From NCBI GenBank assembly GCA_019348265.1, contig JAHWJV010000235.1, positions 1 through 6,058 on the forward strand: 6,058 nucleotides of DNA. The letters run 5' to 3'. Below, piece by piece: positions 5,507-6,058 of this stretch. A program made the position numbers and the translations under genes. Position 1 is the stretch's first letter, and every line of letters starts with the position of its first letter. The notes beneath the pieces are model-generated. The model did no database searches and was not told the origin of the DNA. It saw nothing but the letters and a program-made list of their open reading frames with translations. The DNA is from Gemmatimonadota bacterium. Its GTDB lineage: Bacteria; Gemmatimonadota; Gemmatimonadetes; Longimicrobiales; Longimicrobiaceae.

Positions 5507-6058
5507 TATCGACTGGCGGACGCGCCGCTGCTGGTGGCAGCGGTCCTGCTCTTCGGTGCCTATGACACGTGGTCCCTGCCGGACATCTACAGGCAGGTGG
5601 AGGCAGACCCCGGTGGGGCTGCAACCATCTGGGGCCTACCGCTGGTGGAGGTGGTCGGCGGCCTCGTTGCGCTGGCGGCGTTCGCCCGTTCCGCGCAGTT
5701 CCTGTTGCATACCTGGCTGCCCTACACGATGGAGGGGCCCACGCCGGTCTCGGCCCTTATGCACGCCGGCATCGTGAACGCCGGCGGCTTCTTGATCAAC
5801 CGATTCGCGCCGATATTCGTGCACACGGAGGCAGTGCTGAACTGGATTTTTCTAGTCGGATTGGTGACTGCAGTGACGGGGTCGCTGCTGATGCTGGTGC
5901 AAAACGACATCAAGAAACAATTGGGCTACTCGACCATGGGGCAAATGGGCTTCATGACCATGGAGTGCGGCCTTGGGGCGTTCACGTTGGCGATCTTCCA
6001 CATGATCGCCCACGGGTTCTTCAAGGGGACGCTGTTCCTCCACTCGGGAGCAGTCATC
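5501..6058 (+). CDS. NuoL/DabB-like proton-conducting membrane subunit, internal fragment (partial)
   Basis: The 186 residues seen belong to the NADH dehydrogenase subunit 5 / Mrp / DabB family of proton-translocating membrane proteins. ARSAQFLLHTWLP (62-74) leads to MEGPTPVSALMHAG (77-90), the most conserved block of the family. The helix-7 Lys of NuoL is Arg63 here; His88 matches the conserved His of SALIHA. NDIKKQLGYSTMGQMGFM follows, then HMIAHGFFKGTLFL with His167, His171 and Lys175. The variants HAGIVNAGGFLINRFAP and ECGLGAF resemble DabB, the partner of DabA in inorganic-carbon uptake, more than true NuoL; that assignment comes from memory. About 140-165 N-terminal residues are absent. 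The frame opens only after a TGA at 5477-5479, and resemblance begins near ATG 5501. No ribosome site is visible. The C-terminus lies beyond the window. GC is lower than in pgm, which points to another origin. Confidence 0.75.
   Translation, partial: MTYRLADAPLLVAAVLLFGAYDTWSLPDIYRQVEADPGGAATIWGLPLVEVVGGLVALAAFARSAQFLLHTWLPYTMEGPTPVSALMHAGIVNAGGFLINRFAPIFVHTEAVLNWIFLVGLVTAVTGSLLMLVQNDIKKQLGYSTMGQMGFMTMECGLGAFTLAIFHMIAHGFFKGTLFLHSGAVI

Overview
The window is about 6 kb of GC-rich bacterial DNA (hand counts: 47 of 60 bases are G or C at 4141-4200). Genes alternate in strand and show no operon. The organism is probably a high-GC Gram-negative. An LptF/LptG-type lipopolysaccharide-export permease fragment implies an outer membrane. 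Its sequence style, and the intergenic repeats built from 'ctttcgcact' and 'gaccgac' words, recall Gemmatimonadota (Longimicrobium-like). That placement is an inference from memory and was not tested by search.

Layout, left to right. (1) 1-319, minus: the C-terminal part of an LptF/LptG permease. It lacks its N-terminal two thirds and runs off the left edge. (2) 271-402, minus: a near-consensus sigma70 promoter (TTGACA, 17 bp, TATACT), about 97 nt without a convincing gene, then a perfect 10-bp intrinsic terminator hairpin with seven Ts. This looks like a small RNA or an attenuated leader. (3) 409-514: an imperfect inverted repeat just ahead of (4) 514-2001, plus: a DHA2-type (14-helix) MFS drug-efflux transporter. 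(5) 2095-3306, minus: an AAA_14/DUF4143 ATPase-like protein with altered Walker A and Walker B residues. (6) 3475-5121, plus: a complete alpha-D-glucose phosphoglucomutase (pgm). (7) 5129-5172: an intergenic inverted and tandem repeat. (8) 5181-5492, minus: a PDZ domain cut off from any protease domain. (9) 5501-6058, plus: an N-terminally truncated NuoL/DabB-like proton-channel subunit that runs off the right edge.

The three central genes are intact and look like ordinary accessory or housekeeping genes: drug export, a family of unknown function, and the glucose-1-phosphate/glucose-6-phosphate branch point. They share no visible pathway. The two ends differ. The LptF fragment, the PDZ fragment and the DabB-like fragment each lose their N-terminal part inside the window. 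The PDZ and DabB-like pieces meet head to head across 8 bp inside a perfect 7-bp inverted repeat, and base composition changes there (64 of 120 G or C at 5821-5940). This suggests breakpoints, either real rearrangement or transfer, or an assembly chimera.

I see no CRISPR array, rRNA, tRNA, insertion sequence or complete defence system. The observations most worth a second look are the orphan promoter-terminator transcript, the breakpoint near 5490, and the substituted nucleotide-binding residues of the ATPase.
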